In this document: positions 61,295 to 64,000 of the stretch, piece by piece | How the letters are laid out: each line of letters begins with the position of its first letter | How positions within the stretch are numbered: the first letter of the stretch is position 1 | Source: Peptostreptococcaceae bacterium | Lineage (GTDB): Bacteria > Bacillota > Clostridia > Peptostreptococcales > Peptostreptococcaceae | Assembly: GCA_902363255.1 (NCBI GenBank) | Contig: CABIZO010000001.1 | Location: forward strand, 620,001-684,000 | Reading direction: 5' to 3' | DNA length: 64,000 nt | The notes under the pieces: generated by a model | Seen by the model: the letters and a program-made list of their open reading frames with translations, nothing else | Told to the model about the DNA's origin: nothing | Database searches by the model: none | Made by a program: the position numbers and the translations under genes

Positions 61295-63127
61295 ATAAGA
61301 AAACAACAAAAGATAAGTATGATAGTCCTATGTTTATTAATGATTAACTTAGTTTATATTAAAAAGATTGATGCTCTTCCTGAGGGGGTGGATAGAGTTG
61401 AAATTGGTAATTGGACTAAGACGAGAGAAATTAATGAAATAGAGGAGGATGAAAAAAAACTTAATAGCGAGGAGCTCGGGGGAATAAGAAATATTAATTT
61501 TGATGAAAATTTTAATAAATTAGAATTATTTTCTTCTCTTTATACATCATCTAATTCAATGAGATCAGTAAAAAAAGTAAGTTCGATTGAGTATGACGAA
61601 AATGAAACAGCAATAAAAGGAAATAAAGTACTAAGAACAAAGGTAAGAACTTCTGAACCTTTTTATTCTTTCGATTACAAAACAATAAAAACCTGGATAG
61701 GAAGTGAAAGAAGTATTAGATGGGATGACGGACTCTTAGAAAGTAAAATTATAACATGGCCATGTTATGTTGAAGTTTTAGAAGAGAAAAATATAGAAGC
61801 TCCAGTGGAATGGAGAATGATAGAAGGTGAATTTCAATTAGATAAAAATCAATTGGATTTAATATCATCAAAAAAAGTACAACCTGTTATTGGTATAGAA
61901 AGTAAGGATGATTTTAATCTTATATTACCTTTTTGCGATTTACTAAATATTTTTATAAATGAAGAAACTACAGATTTAAATTATAGGGCAGTAACAGATG
62001 ATTATAAGTTTAAAATAGGAAACTCTATAGGAAATTATCAGTACATAGACCTAGCAGGGAATGAAAAATATTGCAATAAAGAAATAGATAATAATCTTTC
62101 AAATCATACTCAAAATAAACATATTGATTGCAATATCTTAAAATCATCGACTACTAATAATTATTATAATATGGTGGGAGATATATCTCAGTACATAAAA
62201 AAATCAATTGAAAATTATAAAATATCTTTATTAATAGGACAAATTGGTAGAAAAAGTGGAGGTGCTCTAAATTATACTGGTGGGACAAGCCAAATTACAT
62301 TATTTTTAATTGAAAATCCACAATTCAAAGTTAGCATTAAACCTTATATAATCAATAAGCAAAATGAAAGAATATACATAAGTTCGGATTATAAATTTTC
62401 ATACAATGAAAAAATATTATTTGATATAGAAATTGTAAATGAAAGTAAAGCTTATGACTACAGTAATTTAGATCTTCAGATAGATTTGATAAAAGATGCA
62501 AAAGAGAGCGGAAAGAAAATTAGTGATGTATTTAGATTAAACAAAAGTGGTGCTGTATATAACGATAAAAATATAAATGATAGCGTAACTTTATATTTTA
62601 ATGATGAAAATAAACCTTACTCACTTAGTGAATTAGCTTATCTAAAACGAGGTGATAAACTAACTATTAGTAGTAATGAGTTTGTATATATTGTTACAGA
62701 ATACAATTGTGCAAATGAAAGGATAGATTATGACTCTACTTTGCAATTAAATTATCTTAATAATTATACTTTTTATAAATATAAAAATACAAAGAGTTTA
62801 CAAGCAAATCCAATAGAAGGAGAACTTACAGTTACAGTAAACGGAAAAGAGGATGACTATTTTTATTTGAAGTTGAGTGGAGAAGATAATTCATCAAATA
62901 TTAAAGTTAAAAGTAGGGAACCATACACTATCTATAACTTGGATTACGATAAAGAGTATAAGTTATCATTAATTAATTCATCTTCATATAAACCCGTAAG
63001 TAGCCAAAGTTTTGTATTAAAAAATGCACCTGGTTATAATACAAAATCTATAATAATAAGTGCAGATACAAAACCTAATAATTATTTTACACAAAGGAAG
63101 ATTGATGAAATTATTATAAATAGGTGA
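61295..63127 (+). CDS. Secreted surface protein, possible adhesin or filament subunit (apparent AUA start)
   Basis: The exported protein of about 610 residues has no family that I can name. Reading from the ATA at 61295 gives a proper signal peptide (RKQQKISMIVLCLLMINLVY, cleavage likely after IDA). ATA 61295 is 8 bases from a perfect AGGAGG. The first standard start, GTG 61286, lies inside that ribosome site, and ATG 61319 is inside the signal peptide. A C-terminal stretch (GELTVTVNGKEDDYFYLKL, then SREPYTIYNLDYDKEYKLSL) looks like the transthyretin-like fold of pilins and adhesins. There is no LPXTG anchor. It leads an operon with at least two more exported proteins. Confidence 0.7.
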   Translation: MRKQQKISMIVLCLLMINLVYIKKIDALPEGVDRVEIGNWTKTREINEIEEDEKKLNSEELGGIRNINFDENFNKLELFSSLYTSSNSMRSVKKVSSIEYDENETAIKGNKVLRTKVRTSEPFYSFDYKTIKTWIGSERSIRWDDGLLESKIITWPCYVEVLEEKNIEAPVEWRMIEGEFQLDKNQLDLISSKKVQPVIGIESKDDFNLILPFCDLLNIFINEETTDLNYRAVTDDYKFKIGNSIGNYQYIDLAGNEKYCNKEIDNNLSNHTQNKHIDCNILKSSTTNNYYNMVGDISQYIKKSIENYKISLLIGQIGRKSGGALNYTGGTSQITLFLIENPQFKVSIKPYIINKQNERIYISSDYKFSYNEKILFDIEIVNESKAYDYSNLDLQIDLIKDAKESGKKISDVFRLNKSGAVYNDKNINDSVTLYFNDENKPYSLSELAYLKRGDKLTISSNEFVYIVTEYNCANERIDYDSTLQLNYLNNYTFYKYKNTKSLQANPIEGELTVTVNGKEDDYFYLKLSGEDNSSNIKVKSREPYTIYNLDYDKEYKLSLINSSSYKPVSSQSFVLKNAPGYNTKSIIISADTKPNNYFTQRKIDEIIINR

Positions 63128-63133
63128 TAAATA

Positions 63134-63781
63134 ATGAGTAGATATAAGAAAAAAATAAATAAGAGAAAAAAGAAAATTAAGAAGTTATTGCTATTATTTA
63201 TAATTTTCATAGGGGTATTTTTTTGTTCTCTTATTGTCTATGGAGAAGACGTTTTTTATGTTATGAAAACTTATCTTTATGAAGATAAAGCCTCGGAGAT
63301 AAAAATTGAAGTTGAAAAGAATGATGAACTAGAAAATATAAATTTGAATTTTATAAATAAAGGTACTTGTGACGTTTATCTTAGGGGCTTTGTTTTTGTT
63401 TATACCAAAAGTGAAGATAATACTGGGACAATCTTAAGTAATTCAGCTGTGAAAATTAATTATGGTGATGAGAATAGTTGGTTTGTAGGTGATGATAGTT
63501 ATGTTTATTATACTAAACCATTGGAGGTAAATGATAGAACGGAAAAGCCTATGATTGAAAGTATAGAAGTTAATTTATGTGAAGAAGATAAAAAAATGTT
63601 GGGGGAGAATAAACTGAAGGTAGATATAGTCATGGAATCTGTTCAGGTTAATAATTTTGCGTATAAATATGAATGGGATATGAAAGGTGTGGACATAGAA
63701 GATTTATATGAGAATAATAGTGAAGAGGAAGGTAGCAAAATAATTGAAGAGAAAAATATAATAAAAATGAATTTTAATTAG
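63134..63781 (+). CDS. Membrane-anchored exported protein resembling SipW-dependent surface proteins
   Basis: The 215-residue protein has a very basic start (RYKKKINKRKKKIKK), one membrane helix (about residues 18-40) and an outside beta-rich domain. Inside it, DDSYVYYTKPLEVNDRTEKP and the final VDIVMESVQVNNFAYKYEW resemble the conserved ends of SipW-dependent (TasA/camelysin-like) and related pilin proteins as I remember them. It starts 7 bases behind the previous gene and precedes another exported protein, so a structural or assembly part of a surface filament is likely. Confidence 0.62.
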   Translation: MSRYKKKINKRKKKIKKLLLLFIIFIGVFFCSLIVYGEDVFYVMKTYLYEDKASEIKIEVEKNDELENINLNFINKGTCDVYLRGFVFVYTKSEDNTGTILSNSAVKINYGDENSWFVGDDSYVYYTKPLEVNDRTEKPMIESIEVNLCEEDKKMLGENKLKVDIVMESVQVNNFAYKYEWDMKGVDIEDLYENNSEEEGSKIIEEKNIIKMNFN

Positions 63782-63793
63782 GGGGAGATTAAA

Positions 63794-64000
63794 ATGAGTA
63801 AGAAAAGAACGAGGAAAGTTGCATTAGTATTGGTAGGAATATTATTACCACTTGGAACATTTGGTTTAGGGTATTTTTTTAAGCAGGATAGTATACCAAC
63901 AAAAAAGCTTGGAAACACACTAATAGTAGATGGTGAAATATCTGGAACATTAAAGGATGATGCTTTAGATACTACAGGATTGGTACCAGGAGACTCAGTA
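63794..64000 (+). CDS. Exported protein, TasA/camelysin-like (3' partial)
   Basis: The frame is open to the end of the window. The first 69 residues contain a basic N terminus (MSKKRTRK), one hydrophobic signal segment (about residues 9-28) and the beginning of a mature domain with LVDG-like LIVDGEISGTL and LVPGDSV. A PGDS segment after the signal peptide is usual in SipW-dependent surface proteins. GGGGGAGA precedes the ATG, 12 bases after the preceding stop. The call rests on a short fragment. Confidence 0.55.
   Translation, partial: MSKKRTRKVALVLVGILLPLGTFGLGYFFKQDSIPTKKLGNTLIVDGEISGTLKDDALDTTGLVPGDSV

Noticed and set aside
1..64000. CRISPR arrays, insertion sequences, prophage, integrase, tRNA or rRNA genes
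   Set aside because: No regularly spaced repeats, transposase or integrase frames, or tRNA-like TTCGA arms were found on reading the window; this was by eye and short or degenerate cases could be missed.

Overview
The window looks like chromosome of a low-GC, strictly anaerobic, amino-acid-fermenting member of the Peptostreptococcaceae (Clostridioides / Paraclostridium / Terrisporobacter-like). The evidence is very AT-rich coding with ATA and AGA codons preferred, strong GGAGG-type ribosome sites, a glycine-reductase component C gene, a proline racemase very like C. difficile PrdF, a Na+-pumping oxaloacetate decarboxylase and a sensory [FeFe]-hydrogenase. No rRNA, tRNA, insertion sequence, prophage or CRISPR array was found. 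The genus is inference.

Layout. (1) 1-8014: amino-acid fermentation and transport. A GrdC-GrdD fusion is cut by the left edge. It is followed by a formate/nitrite-family channel and three paralogous TauE/SafE-type permeases, with a proline racemase between the first and second. (2) 8092-12468: an ABC exporter, sigma-54 (rpoN) and a split chromate-type transporter pair. (3) 12827-15556: a four-gene pyroglutamate operon (DUF969, DUF979, pyroglutamyl peptidase, gamma-glutamylcyclotransferase-like). (4) 15700-24228: housekeeping genes (sfsA, S1-domain protein, PHP phosphatase, VanY-like carboxypeptidase, CPBP protease, ftsH, AI-2E-type permease). (5) 24407-27942: serine-synthesis block (class V aminotransferase, serA, DUF1015). 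(6) 28032-42676: a complete citrate-fermentation island. It holds a LysR regulator, citDEF, a CitS-type symporter, citC, a citX-citG fusion, a GntR regulator, oadA, oadG, a separate biotin carrier and oadB, followed by a PsiE-like protein and an odd IPMDH-like dehydrogenase. (7) 42849-50149: PadR/HAAS pair, EamA and GntP transporters, a QueG-like Fe-S protein and a YgiQ-type radical SAM protein. (8) 50212-58012: gltS, a diguanylate cyclase with a cysteine-bearing N-terminal domain, a BMP lipoprotein, an NlpC/P60 hydrolase and an ABC transporter operon. (9) 58125-61000: a sensory hydrogenase coupled to a SpoIIE-type phosphatase. (10) 61295 to the right edge: an operon of exported proteins that resembles a surface filament or pilus cluster, cut by the window.

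How it fits together. The citrate island encodes uptake, cleavage to acetate and oxaloacetate, activation of the lyase (CitC, CitXG) and decarboxylation of oxaloacetate coupled to Na+ export. The Na+ gradient could drive CitS and GltS. It has a strong promoter before citD and another before oadA, a palindrome upstream of citD and two cre-like sites upstream of the GntR gene.

Points most worth a second look: the GrdC-GrdD fusion; the trio of TauE-like permeases around proline racemase; a dyad-symmetric leader shared by serA and the YgiQ-type gene; apparent AUA start codons at 54591 and 61295; a change of codon usage inside the aminotransferase at 24407; the hydrogen-sensor/phosphatase pair; and the unidentified surface-protein operon at the right edge.
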